Assembly (NCBI GenBank): GCA_001510575.1
Contig: LNGK01000005.1
Coordinates: 3,867,795-3,931,794 of the forward strand
DNA length: 64,000 nt
Origin: Knoxdaviesia capensis
Taxonomy: Eukaryota; Ascomycota; Sordariomycetes; Microascales; Gondwanamycetaceae
Direction of reading: 5' to 3'
The notes beneath the pieces were generated by a model. It was not told the origin of the DNA, ran no database searches, and saw only the letters and a list, made by a program, of their open reading frames with translations. Made by a program: the position numbers and the translations under genes. This document shows positions 11,237 to 21,762 of the stretch, piece by piece (within the stretch, counting starts at the first letter, position 1; the number at the start of each line of letters is the position of its first letter).

Positions 11237-13639
11237 ATGCAAACTCGACTGAAGCTGCGTATACCAGCCCGTCGGCTGATCCACTCGACAACTTCTTCGA
11301 ACACCGCCTCGTTGGCCGCTGGACGACATGTAACTGCCTCGAGAACCCTTCCGGCCGTCTCCGCCGTCTTGGCGCGGAACGCCGTCCGATCGATCCCGGC
11401 CGTCACACAACTACAGCCGTTCCGGGGCTATGCCTCAGGTCGACCACACCCTCCGGGCGGAACCCACCGAATGGACCTCGGCGGAGGCGAGGAGAAGCCG
11501 GCGCTGGAGGAGTTTGGCATCGACCTGACGGCGAAAGCGAAAGCCGGGAAGCTCGACCCGGTGATCGGACGCGACAGCGAAATTCAGCGGACCATCCAGA
11601 TCCTCTCGCGCCGAACGAAGAACAACCCGGTGCTGATTGGAAAGGCCGGAACCGGAAAAACGGCAATTCTCGAGGGTCTGGCTTTGAGAATTGTTCGCGG
11701 AGACGTCCCGGAAAGCATCAAGAACAAGCGCGTTATAACCCTTGACCTGGGCTCGCTCATTGCTGGCTCCAAGTATCGAGGAGACTTCGAGGAGCGACTG
11801 AAGAAGGTTCTGACAGAAGTGCAACAAGCCAATGGCGAAGTCATTCTGTTCATTGACGAGCTGCACACTCTGCTTGGCCTCGGAAAGACCGAGGGATCGA
11901 TCGACGCGTCAAACCTGCTCAAGCCGGCCCTCTCCAGAGGCGAGCTGCAGTGCTGTGGCGCAACGACGCTGGACGAATACCGACTGATCGAGAAGGACGT
12001 TGCGCTGGCCCGCCGGTTCCAGCCTATCCTCGTTAACGAGCCGTCAGTGGCCGATACCATCAGCATTCTCCGTGGCATCAAGGACAAGTACGAAGTGCAC
12101 CACGGCGTGCGCATCACCGACGCTGCGCTGGTGGCCGCCGCGACATACTCGAACCGATACATCACCGACCGGTTTCTTCCCGACAAGGCGATCGATCTGA
12201 TGGACGAGGCTGCGAGCCACCTGAAGCTGCAGCACGAATCCAAGCCCGAGGATATCATGGTCCTCGACCAGAAGATCATGACCATCCAGATCGAGCTCGA
12301 GAGCCTCCGCAAGGAAACCGACATTGCAAGCAAGGAGCGCAGGGAGAAGCTGCAGGCCGACCTGAAGACGTACCAGGCCGAGATCGACGTGCTGACCAAG
12401 CGGTGGGAGGACGAGCGCAGCGAGATCGACGCGGTCAAGCGCACGCAGGCCGAGCTCGACGCGGCGCGCATGGAGCTCGAGCAGGCGCAGCGCGAGGGCA
12501 ACTTCGGCAAGGCGTCCGAGCTGCGCTTCGGCATCATCCCCACGCTGGAGCAGAAGCTGCCGAAGGACGGCGAGGCCAAGTCCGAGGGCTCGCTCATCCA
12601 CGACTCGGTCACCGCCGACGACATCGCCGCCGTGGTGTCGCGCATCACCGGCATCCCCGTGTCGAAGCTGACGTCCGGCCACATTGAGAAGCTCGTGCAC
12701 ATGGAGGACACGCTGCGCGAGTCGGTGCGCGGCCAGGATGAGGCCATCAAGGCCGTGTCCGACGCCGTGCGACTGCAGCGCGCCGGGCTCAGCGGCGACA
12801 ACAAGCCGCTGGCGTCGTTCTTCTTCCTCGGCCCGACGGGGGTCGGCAAGACCGAGCTCTGCAAGAAGCTCGCGGCCTTCCTCTTCTCGACCGAGTCGGC
12901 GGTGGTGCGCTTCGACATGAGCGAGTTCCAGGAGAAGCACACGATCTCGCGGCTGATCGGCTCGCCGTCGGGCTACGTCGGCTACGAGGACGCCGGCCAG
13001 CTGACCGAGGCGGTGCGGCGCAAGCCGTACGCCGTGCTGCTGTTCGACGAGTTTGAGAAGGCCCACCGCGACATCTCGGCGCTGCTGCTGCAGGTGCTCG
13101 ACGAGGGCTACCTGACCGATGCCCAGGGCCACAAGGTCGACTTCCGCAACGCCATCATCGTGCTGACCAGCAACCTGGGCGCCGACATCCTGGTCGGCGC
13201 CGACCCGCTGCACCCGTACAGCGAGACCCCGGAGGGTGACATCGCGCCCGGCGTGCGCAGCGCCGTCATGGACGTCGTGGCCGCGAACTACCCGCCCGAG
13301 TTCCTCAACCGCATCGACTCGTTCATCGTGTTCAAGCGCCTCGCGCGGCCCGCGATCCGCGACATCGTCGATATCCGCCTGCGCGAGATGCAGGCGCGCC
13401 TCGACGACCGCCGCATCGTTCTCGACGTGCCCGCCGATGCGCGCGACTGGCTCGCGGACCGCGGCTACGACCCCAAGTTTGGCGCGCGGCCCCTGAACCG
13501 CCTCATCACCAGCGAAATCGGAAACTTGCTCGCTGACCGCATCATCAAGGGCGAGCTGCACTCCGGCCAGACGGCCCGCATCCGTGTGGCGGAGAGCGGC
13601 GACGGCCTGACGGTTGATATTGTCGATGCGGCTAAGTAG
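11237..13639 (+). CDS. hsp78: Hsp78, mitochondrial ClpB-type AAA+ disaggregase
   Basis: ATP-driven disaggregase of the mitochondrial matrix that works with Hsp70 (Ssc1) to resolubilise proteins after heat stress. Single exon, 800 aa. The N-terminus (about residues 1-70) is rich in Arg, Ser and Thr and nearly lacks acidic residues, as in a matrix presequence. The ClpB N-domain is absent and NBD1 begins directly, the diagnostic layout of Hsp78. NBD1 has Walker A GKAGTGKT (about 135-142) and Walker B with FIDELHTL; a coiled-coil M-domain follows (about 335-450); NBD2 has GPTGVGKTELCKKLA (about 533) and LFDEFEKAH, then the C-terminal NPKFGARPLNR-type block (here DPKFGARPLNR). From about 12.37 kb to 13.5 kb codons end almost always in G or C, much more than in the first half of the gene. 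Convergent with yvc1. Confidence 0.97.
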   Translation: MQTRLKLRIPARRLIHSTTSSNTASLAAGRHVTASRTLPAVSAVLARNAVRSIPAVTQLQPFRGYASGRPHPPGGTHRMDLGGGEEKPALEEFGIDLTAKAKAGKLDPVIGRDSEIQRTIQILSRRTKNNPVLIGKAGTGKTAILEGLALRIVRGDVPESIKNKRVITLDLGSLIAGSKYRGDFEERLKKVLTEVQQANGEVILFIDELHTLLGLGKTEGSIDASNLLKPALSRGELQCCGATTLDEYRLIEKDVALARRFQPILVNEPSVADTISILRGIKDKYEVHHGVRITDAALVAAATYSNRYITDRFLPDKAIDLMDEAASHLKLQHESKPEDIMVLDQKIMTIQIELESLRKETDIASKERREKLQADLKTYQAEIDVLTKRWEDERSEIDAVKRTQAELDAARMELEQAQREGNFGKASELRFGIIPTLEQKLPKDGEAKSEGSLIHDSVTADDIAAVVSRITGIPVSKLTSGHIEKLVHMEDTLRESVRGQDEAIKAVSDAVRLQRAGLSGDNKPLASFFFLGPTGVGKTELCKKLAAFLFSTESAVVRFDMSEFQEKHTISRLIGSPSGYVGYEDAGQLTEAVRRKPYAVLLFDEFEKAHRDISALLLQVLDEGYLTDAQGHKVDFRNAIIVLTSNLGADILVGADPLHPYSETPEGDIAPGVRSAVMDVVAANYPPEFLNRIDSFIVFKRLARPAIRDIVDIRLREMQARLDDRRIVLDVPADARDWLADRGYDPKFGARPLNRLITSEIGNLLADRIIKGELHSGQTARIRVAESGDGLTVDIVDAAK

Positions 13640-14105
13640 GCGCTCTTGCCGCCCTCTTCTTTCGCTTAAATCACTCTGCTCGACCTCATGATTCTGAACG
13701 TCTTTTTTTGCTGTTCTACTACGCATCTCACGTTTTGTAAATTATATGTATTATTTTGTTCCTTTTCTGGCGTGTGCTTCTAACGGTGCAGTGGAGTTGG
13801 CGTTTATACCATTTTACACATATAGTCAACGAGCGCAACAACCGCGTAAGATATAAAAAAGTATTCGTGGCATATATTGGCGCTTCCTATAGATAGACCT
13901 GATGGTATTCTAAAAATAGTTGAAAATAAATATAATTCCTCACGTTCAAAAGAAAGACGGCAGAAAGTTGATCCAGCTCCGTCAATGTGATGTGAGAATG
14001 CTCTTCACGAAATGATGTGCGTGTCCAGAGTGTATAACCAAAACAAAGTTTGAGAAAGTATTCGTCATGTCGTTAATAGCCCGATAAAGTGTAGAATCAA
14101 CAAGA
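13640..14105. other. Convergent 3' region between hsp78 and yvc1
   Basis: No gene seen. AT-rich sequence with T-runs after hsp78 and A-rich sequence before the yvc1 stop, consistent with two converging 3' UTRs that share poly(A) regions. Confidence 0.6.
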
Positions 14106-16561
14106 TCAGGCTGATTGATGGAACGGGTCCAGTGCTTCGCTGCTCGTCCGGCGTTCGTGGCGCACCGTAATCGGGATCTGCGACTTGAAGGTGGCGGTGG
14201 GAGAAGCGGGGACGAGTTGCGCGAGCATGGACTCCATCCGCGAGATGGACGTCTCGAGCTGCTCAAGGCGCTTCTTGACGCCGTCGACATCCTCGTCCTC
14301 CTCGTTGAACGAGCCGCGGAACCGCCGCGACACAGCAGGGAAGGTCGAGTCGCGCCGCGAAAGCGGCTTGCCGGGGGCGTCATTCCCAATGTACTGGCGT
14401 CGAATAAGGTGGCGGGTGAGGTCGTCGTCGACGGCAATGTCCTCTTCAACCGACTCGGGCGGTTCGACCTCGAAGACGGTCTGGAGATCGGGGTGGGCGG
14501 AGAAGTTGAGCTTGCCCCAGAAGCCGAACGTGTTGGAGGCGGTCTCGGTCAGAGGGAACGACGACGTCATCCAATCAGTGTTTCCGAACAGCCGGCGCTC
14601 GTACACGGCAATGAGGATGAGCAGCGGGAAGTTGACCACGCGCACGGTGAACACGTGGATCTTGTGGAACCAGCGCTGGCTAACGACCGTCTTGATGGGG
14701 AGAAGCACGAACAGTGCCACAAGGTTAAACGGCGGGAGGTACGCAAAGATGGCATCGCTCTTCACGCACTCCAGCGTCAGGACGGCCTTCCGGTAGGCCA
14801 CTTCTCCGGTGGCGTTGGAGACGATGGTGCTGAAGCTATTCGAGAGAATAGACACAAACACGGTGAGGAAGAGGGTGTTTCCAAGGAAGGCAAAGGCGAT
14901 CATGAGCGAGGGGCCGAGAAGCCAGTGGAACTCGGTCGAGCGCTCGATTCCGGTTCCGTCCAGACCAAACCAGATCCAGAGCATCCATTTTCCAATGGTA
15001 ACCGGGTGATGGATGCCGTCGCCGAGCCAGTTCAGAGACAACAGAAACCCGGCAAAGCACCAAGCCGACAACGCGGTCAACACGGCAAAATCAGATATCA
15101 TAGATCTCAGAGACAAGAAGACCAGGTTGTTGGAGAGAAGATTGAACGCCACTCTCGGGACCAGGACGGGGGCAGCCATGGCAAGCAGGTTCATGGCCTG
15201 CAGGCCGGGATCGTCAATGTCGACGTTGAATCCGGTGACACGAAGAAACAGGTATCCAGCAAAGAGAACCATGAAGGCAACATCCAGAAACGACCAGAGA
15301 TTCTGGGTGTACAAGTGCCATCCATGGGCGAGGATGGTCGCCGTCTGATCCAGAGACCAGCCAGCAGCATATACAGCAAAGGCAACCTCGAGTGCGGTGA
15401 CGTTCCGGGTATCGCGCTCAGCCATGAAGGCCAAGTACAATATCAGCAAAATCATAAACTGGACCACGTCGACGAGATTGCGCACTCGAGGGACGGTGAG
15501 TCGGTACTGGTTGAGCAGGGGGGCGGTGCGCGGGTTATATAGAGTGATTGGTTTTTGCTTATAGTTGTCGGGAATCAGGCCGAGGAAGCTAGACGGGGTG
15601 TAAATGACGCTGCCGTCGTAGATAGCATCGATTCTGGAAGGGTGTCCTAGTTAGCTTTGGGCAGCAGACAAAGAGAAGGTGAAAATGGAGAAGCAGATAC
15701 TAACACTCTTTGACAGGGCGTCGAGCTCAGGAAGAGCTTGCTCTCGGTGAGAATAGCCACCTCCAGGGCAGGCAAGGCCTTCTGATGCGAGAACGAAAAG
15801 GTCTCATGCGCAGCCTCGACCACATCCGCGGGGGCATTCTGGAAGGGCTGGAATCCCGCAACGAGAATATGGGCCAGCAGAAGAATGCGGTCGTCGTCGT
15901 CGGCATCCTCGCTATACCGGCGCAAGATGCGTGTGGCCACCAGCTCGCACAGCATGGCGCGGCTGAAGTCGACGTTGGTCCGGTTGGTACGGTGCGACTG
16001 CTCCTCCAGGAAGCGCGCCCGGTTGACGAGCAGGCAGTACACGATGGAGATGTCGTCGGACGCGTACAGCTTGTCGACGAGCGGCCGCACCACCGTCACG
16101 TTGATGCGCACATCGCGCAGCTGGTCCAGACTCAGGTAGTCTTCGACCACCGCCATGATGTCGCGGCGAATGCGGTGGATGTTCATGTACACCGGCAGCG
16201 TGCGGTGGGTCGATGTGAGACAGCTGTACAGCGGCTCGGGGTCGCTGTGGCGATGGGGCAGCGGTATACGGCGGCTGTTGCTGGACCGGCTGCCGCCTCG
16301 GCGGATCAGCGGCGCGGTCTCGGAGGCATCGACGGCCGTGGCGGACCCAGCATCGCTGGCGCCGTCGGCCGGGGCGTGTGAGCCGAAGCGGATGCTTTGG
16401 CGGCTGTTCTTGCGCGAGTCAGGCAAGAACTGGATGACTGATCGCCGGGTGGTGGTTTGCGGCGCGGGTCCGGAGGCCGGAGTGGGGACCTGGAGCGTCG
16501 CGTCCGAGCTCGCGAAGCTCTCCTCGCCGGACGGCGGCTTTGAGGACGTGCCGTAGTCCAT
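14106..16561 (-). CDS. yvc1: Vacuolar TRP-type cation channel (Yvc1/TRPY1)
   Basis: Releases Ca2+ from the vacuole under osmotic or mechanical stimulation. Two minus-strand exons, 16561-15705 and 15633-14106, joined by a 71-nt GTTAGT...CAG intron that restores SSTPCQRV|IDAIYDGS; 794 aa. The first 100 residues are Ser/Pro/Arg-rich and cytosolic. The soluble N-terminal domain (about 120-310) is followed by several hydrophobic helices (from FMILLILYLAFM to LNWLGDG), then a pore region around WIWFGLDGTGIERSTEF and a final helix SLMIAFAFLGNTLFLTVFVSIL. The C-terminal tail has an acidic cluster (EEDEDVDGV) and a coiled coil (KKRLEQLETSISRMESML), as in TRPY channels. I chose ATG 16561 (GCCGATGGAC context) over an in-frame ATG at 16621. 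Confidence 0.93.
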
Positions 16562-17914
16562 CGGCGCAGAGTTAACCGCGGATATCAAGATACAGCAAGC
16601 CCTGATGTCAGAGGGAAGCACCCGAGAGACGAATAAAGCTGCAAGAACCAGAGAAGCGTGGGGGTCTTATCGGGCCCAAGATAACGGCGATATCAAGAAT
16701 ACACGGAGAACAAGTACACAGAGATGAGAGACAAAACACACTCAAGAAGCAAGGGAGATTGATAGATAAAGAAGCCGGAGAGATTCCAAAGAAGAGGGGA
16801 GAAAGCAGATTGACTCTCCGATTAAGTTAGAAACACGATGCTTTAGCTTTAGGTAAGCATCAGGTTCAAAATCGTGGCAAGGCGAAAAGTCTGTTGTCGT
16901 ATTAAATAAGGCATGAAGGAAGGAAGGAACGAGGAAAGAATTGAGAAGTCACGATAAGTTGTGGCCGGAAGATAAAGCTCCCTAGAAGGAGCGACCCAAG
17001 CGTTCGTTGTCTGGAAAAGGGAAGGATCAGCTAGCTCCAGCGCACTTTAAGATACAACCCTTTTAACCCTAGCCGCCGTGTCTCGCCTTGCATTGTATTG
17101 TCGTTTAAACCGCGCAATTTTGACCAAATTCCTTCCTTTGACCGCCGCTCTCCCCCCGCGCGGGCTCTCCTCTCCTCATCTTGATTTTCTTGTTGTGTGG
17201 AGGAAATTCACTATCTGCGCGTTTTTTTTTCCAGCCAGTTATTGAGACATCACATCTCCTTAATTCTGGGAGGGAGGGGACGGTCGTGCTCAGCTCCAAA
17301 AAAGAAGGTTTCAGTAAAGCCGCCTGGGCCAGGCCCTGAGACATATACATGCATGCTACTCACTCCTTGGCCTGACAGTTGGAAGTCAATTGCGACAATA
17401 GTCGATATATGTAAACGAGAACTCTGCCTTAGTGTCCAGGCTTCGGAAGATATGGATGGCATGTCCCAGCCGCGGCTTGATTGGCCGGGAACGCCGATTG
17501 GCGTCCAGTTTTGGAGGGGGCCTTTGCGTGGGTCCGTGGGATGAAGGTTGGGCTGGTTGGGGGAGTTCATCAGCGATCTTCAGTGGTTGCAGCTGCTGCA
17601 GTTTTGAGATTTCGGCGTCTGGGGAAATATGCCTCGCGGAGCATCTGAAATGTGGGTGTATTTCCAGCAAGCCCCCTTTCAATGCAAGGACCCGGAATAT
17701 CGTCAACGTGTATGGATGTAAAATGCTACATAAGTGGTTGTAGATGTTTCCAGAGTGAGGTTAAAGGGTAAGGTAAAATGAACAATAAGAACACAAACAG
17801 AGTTCCTGTCAAGAACGATCGAGAGATACCGTCCGGTGCCTGCCATCTCCAGAGAGCCCCACAAACAGGCCCATCTTCAACAAGGAAGGAAGCTCCCTGT
17901 CCTGCTCTTTCCCA
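16562..17914. other. yvc1 upstream region and 3' flank of the kinase gene
   Basis: No gene seen. The first few hundred bases are A/G-rich on the plus strand, so the yvc1 transcript would have a CT-rich leader. Around 17060-17100 is a TTTTAACCCTAGCCGCC telobox-like site. Inverted CCAAT motifs occur near 17476-17505. Frames here are short and unconvincing. Confidence 0.55.
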
Positions 17915-19222
17915 TTACAACTTCGCCGAAGCACCCGCGGCAGCCCCACCCCGCTCCCGCTCCCGCTCCCGCTCGGCCTCGGCCTCGGCCTCGGCCTCGG
18001 CGCGCTGCACCAGCACCCAGGCAAACTCGGCCAGCGGGCCGCGCTCGCGCGCATTGTCGCGCGCCAGCTCCGAGCTCGCCTGGCGCAGCGCGCAGCGCGC
18101 CGCAATGCCGTGGCAGATGGCCGCCAGCCGGAAGATGTTGAACGCCATGCCCCACGCCAGCTCGCCGCCCGCGCGCGGGTCGTACGCGCCGCCGGTGTCC
18201 GCCACGTACCAGCCGATCACCGCGGCCGCGGTCGGCAGCCCCGGCGTGACGCCCGGCTGGAACGACGCGTCGCGCGAGCCGGCCGACGGCCGCGCGGCCG
18301 CCGCCGCGGGTCCGCTGCCGCCGGTCGGGGGCGGCGCGGCGGGGCGCTCGGCGGCGGCGAACTTGGTCAGGAAGTTGCACAGGTCGGAGAGCGGGTGGCC
18401 GACGGTCGACATCTCCCAGTCGAGCACGCCGATGACGCGCGGCTCGCGCGCGTGGAACACCAGGTTGTCGATCTTGAAGTCGCCGTGCACCAGCGTGGCG
18501 CGGTCGCGCGGCTGGCGCGCCGCGTCGCCGAAGAACCCCATCAGCTGCGCCATGTGCGGCAGGTCGCCGACCGGCTCGCGCGTGTCGGCGTCGACTGCCG
18601 CCGCCTGCGCTTTGCAGATCGCTCCCCACGTGGCCACCTGGCGGCCGTAGAACCCTGTCGCGCGCCCGAACGACGTCAGCCCCGCCGCCGCGAGGTCGAC
18701 GCGGTGCAGCGCCGCCAGCGTGCGCACGGCGGAGCGCCACATGGCCGAGCGGTCGGCGGCCGACACGCCGGGCATGCTGAAGTCCTCGAAAATCCGCCCG
18801 TCGAGGAACTCCATGATGTAGAACGGCGTGCCGATCACAGCTGCATCCTCGCACAGGCAGTAGGGCCGCGGCACCGGCACGTCGGAGCCGTCGGCCAGCG
18901 CCTTGAGCACGCGGAACTCGCGCTCGACCTTGTGGGCCGTCCGCGAGATCAGCTTTCCCGGCGGCTTCTTCCGGAGCACGTAGCGCCGCCCGTCTTGCTT
19001 GGATGTGAGCTGGTAGGTGGGATTTGACTGGCCAAAGCCAAACTAACCGTGCGCCAGATTGTGAACGTAGCGTTAGCAGGGAGCAATGAAGCTTTGTATC
19101 AGACACTAGAGAGATCCACGAACCTGTTTAACGTCCAGCGGTGTCTGGATCTCCGGAACATTCGCACGTATGAATGCCTCCAGTGCAACCTCGTCAATCG
19201 GTTGTCTCACGCGACCCGCCAT
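17915..19222 (-). CDS. APH-family kinase, ACAD10/11-like phosphotransferase (stand-alone)
   Basis: Two minus-strand exons: 19222-19124 (33 codons) and 19042-17915, with an 81-nt phase-0 intron; 408 aa. The spliced start (PLDVKQ|FGFGQSNPTYQL) gives the nucleotide-loop region of the APH fold, followed by YVLRKKPPGKL (Lys of the ATP site), YIMEFLDGRIF hinge, the catalytic loop HGDFKIDN at about 219-226 and the metal-binding GVLDWEMSTVGHP at about 238-250. In animals this domain is fused to acyl-CoA dehydrogenase (ACAD10/11), where it phosphorylates 4-hydroxyacyl-CoA; here it stands alone, so the substrate is inferred at best. Two insertions are low complexity: a Pro/Gly/Ala stretch near residue 280, and a C-terminal run of AE and RE dipeptides from hexanucleotide repeats at 17952-18000. 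Codons are extremely GC-ending. Confidence 0.85.
17952..18000 (-). repeat. Coding hexanucleotide repeats (CCCGCT and GGCCTC units)
   Basis: Four units of CCCGCT-type followed by four to five units of CGGCCT-type lie in frame near the 3' end of the kinase gene. They encode alternating Ala-Glu and then Arg-Glu pairs, a highly charged probable helix. Units are exact multiples of two codons, so length change would keep the frame. Confidence 0.9.
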
Positions 19223-21030
19223 CGTGCCAGTCGAGTGATGAGAATAATAGAACGGCGCAGAGTTCCTTGGAGCAAATGGTGCAGGAGGATTGTAACGTTC
19301 AACAGGAAAAACACAACTAAACTAGTAAAACGGAATAGAGTCGTATAAAGTCAAGGGAGATCAGTTCTGGCTCTGTTCCCCGGAATCCTGTCACGAATGA
19401 AATAGCTCCTAGGCCCGTCCAAATCTGGGGAATTTTTCGTGGGCGAACACATGTCACCGGGCCGAGGCTCGGGTACAGCAACCTCGCGCAGCCTTTTTTT
19501 GTATTGTTTTTTGTTTCATTCCACCAATTCCCCAAGTCCGCATACCACGTAGCCGATCGAGAGTTGGAATGTTGCTGGAGACTCACTGGATATAAACACA
19601 CATATTCCCTGTTAATTTTAATTTCATTTTGGTATCATATCGGAAGCAATCTAGGAACCCAACCTGTCGGGCGCACTCCGGACTTTGACATTTCCCCGCA
19701 AAATCTAGGGTCTACCCCATGTAACCCCAATAAACCCTAAGTCACCAAGCCCTCAGCAAAGCAAGTCCGTAGTTGACACCAGAGGCACGGCACACACATA
19801 TCTTCACCCGCTGGGATCTCCTAGCCGTGGAAGGAAAATAAACAGACATCATTCTTTATTTTAATTCCCTGACTTTGGGTCATCCACTCTGTTCTTATAG
19901 AAAACAAGCAGTATAAAAGAAATCCAGATACGTCTCTGCCAACCGTCCCATCCCCGCTTAACCATCACCAGGAGGAAAAAAAGAAGCAAACGCAATTCAA
20001 CCGGGACCAAAAAGAGCAAGTAAAAAAGCAAGTAAAACGACCCGACTAGTACACAAATCGAGGTATATTTCCCCCTTCCAGAGAGGTTTCAAAAAGAGTA
20101 TAAAAAGAGGATTCCAGCCAGAGTAACAAAAATACCAAAAGCACGCAAAACAGGAGCGAAGCAGAAAAATCAGAGCCGCAATGAACAACGAGCAATTAAG
20201 ACGGGCAGATACAGACTTGAGAGCAGATGGTGCGGGGGGGGGGGGGAGGAAAGGAAAACAAGACACACAGGCCAAAATTTCAAACCGAGAATGGAAGAGG
20301 AGTTGGGTCAAGCACACAGGCCCAAAACAGAAGACATCTCCGCACAGAAGGGTGCAATGCCGAAGCCAAAAGCAACGGCCCCGATAATGCACTTCTTCTG
20401 GACTTTGGAGCAACTAAGATGCAAGGCTATGGCAACGAGTTAGGTTCTCCGGAACCCATAATCACACACAGATACCAGAAAACCTCACAAGACACACCAG
20501 AGATATGCCCTGTAGCAAGCGAGAATCCCGAGTGTGGCAGAGGTCGGAGCCATGTAGTTGGAGAGGTATGAGAAGATGCGAGGGTTTAAGAATATAGAGG
20601 GCATGTATCGTAAACAGACATGAACTTCGTTAGGATTCGATGACACTGGGTGGTGGTGAGGGGGCGGATTGTGCGCGAGCACAGCTTCCTCCCGAATCTA
20701 GCTAGGGGCTAAGTAATAAAAGAATAATGAAGACGAAGCGGTATCGAAGAGGTCGAAGAAAGGGAGAGAGATGGAGAGGCCCCCGAGAGGGTCAAGACAG
20801 AGGAGGTTGTAGAGTAGAGGAGAGCACGACGGGCTTCGACAAGAGTCAAAAAAGAGTAGTATTAAAAGCGTGTAAGAAAAAAGAAAAGGTAAAAAAACCC
20901 GGAATTAACCTAGGAATCATTTGAAAAGGAGGCAGGTAGAAACTGAACCTGTCCATAGGTGTGGGTAGGAAGGCATCGCCAGAAGGAAACAAAAGGCCGA
21001 GTGGAGCACTTGGGTGGTGGGCGTCTTTCT
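19223..21030. other. Upstream region of the kinase gene and 3' flank of hapB
   Basis: No recognisable gene. Contains a TAAACCCTAAG telobox-like site at about 19732-19742, a G-run at 20234-20246, and from 19.85 to 20.95 kb an A/G-rich plus strand consistent with the 3' UTR of the minus-strand hapB gene. Open frames are short Lys/Arg-rich shadows. Confidence 0.55.
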
Positions 21031-21762
21031 TTAGCTGCCCGCGTTGTCCTCGTTGTGGTTCGCTTTCGAGCGCTTGTTCGACGGCGAGGTTGTCAAGTCC
21101 GACTTGCGCTTCGATCCGGCCTGTTGCTGCAACACCGGCATCTCGTTCTCGTCGTTCTCCTTGCCGGGCATCTTGCCCTCCCGCTCCAGCTGGGCAACCT
21201 CATCGGCAGTCAGGAACCGACCACCGGGGCCACGCGGGCGGCGCATTGCATGGTTGTGGCGCGACTCGTGCAGGTACGGCTTGCGCCCCTTGGACGTAAG
21301 CCGCAGCTGCTCCTCCAGCTTTTGGCGGGCCACACGGCGTTTGAGGATGCGGTGGAACTGCTTGGCGTTCACGTACAGCGGCGACTCTTCCACGGGTGCC
21401 GACGCGGCCACCAGCTCGGGGGACTGCGGGTGTTGCGGCTGGCTCAGGGCTCCGGACTGCGAGTTGGACTGTGATACGCTGACGCCGCGTTGGCCGGCTC
21501 CCAGCATTTGCGCGTTTGTCAGGCCGGGGCTCGTCACCTGGGTCATCTGTCGCTGGGCGCTCATCTGTGTCGGTGACCGCGGGCCGCGCTTATCGGCTTT
21601 CGATCCCGGCATTGTAGGCGAGCGCTGCGAAATGTTGGTGTCAGGAATGTACGGGTATGTCGAACCCGACGCCGCGGCAGTGGCGGCCATGGCAGCGGCC
21701 TGGATCTGGGGGATGCCATAGTGCATGTTCGCCTGCGGTACGCCGTACTGTGGTTGATACAT
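21031..21762 (-). CDS. hapB: HapB, NF-YA/CBF-B subunit of the CCAAT-binding complex
   Basis: Sequence-specific subunit of the heterotrimeric HapB/C/E (NF-Y) complex, which binds CCAAT boxes and, with HapX in Aspergillus, controls iron, redox and many metabolic genes. 243 aa in one exon. The conserved core at about 126-185 is complete: the A1 helix for binding the HapC/HapE dimer (ESPLYVNAKQFHRILKRR), the linker, and the A2 DNA-binding part (RKPYLHESRHNHAMRRPRGPGGRF). The tail is acidic and then basic (KRKSD, KRSK; likely nuclear import). The N-terminal part is Gln/Ser/Pro-rich. I use ATG 21762; the frame is open for a further 17 codons or so upstream before a TGA. Published HapB proteins are longer, so a spliced upstream N-terminal exon is possible; I could not find one. 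Confidence 0.93.
   Translation of the reverse strand: MYQPQYGVPQANMHYGIPQIQAAAMAATAAASGSTYPYIPDTNISQRSPTMPGSKADKRGPRSPTQMSAQRQMTQVTSPGLTNAQMLGAGQRGVSVSQSNSQSGALSQPQHPQSPELVAASAPVEESPLYVNAKQFHRILKRRVARQKLEEQLRLTSKGRKPYLHESRHNHAMRRPRGPGGRFLTADEVAQLEREGKMPGKENDENEMPVLQQQAGSKRKSDLTTSPSNKRSKANHNEDNAGS

Noticed and set aside
12044..13726. 560-codon open frame on the minus strand opposite hsp78
   Set aside because: It mirrors the G/C-ending codons of hsp78; its predicted product is Arg/His/Val/Ala-rich with no domain, while hsp78 on the plus strand has all AAA+ motifs.
14115..15542. 475-codon plus-strand frame opposite yvc1
   Set aside because: Charged shadow frame without domains; the minus strand encodes the conserved channel helices.
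17877..19106. 409-codon alternative minus-strand frame over the kinase gene
   Set aside because: Arg/Ala-rich shadow caused by extreme GC3; the other frame has the kinase motifs and correct splicing.
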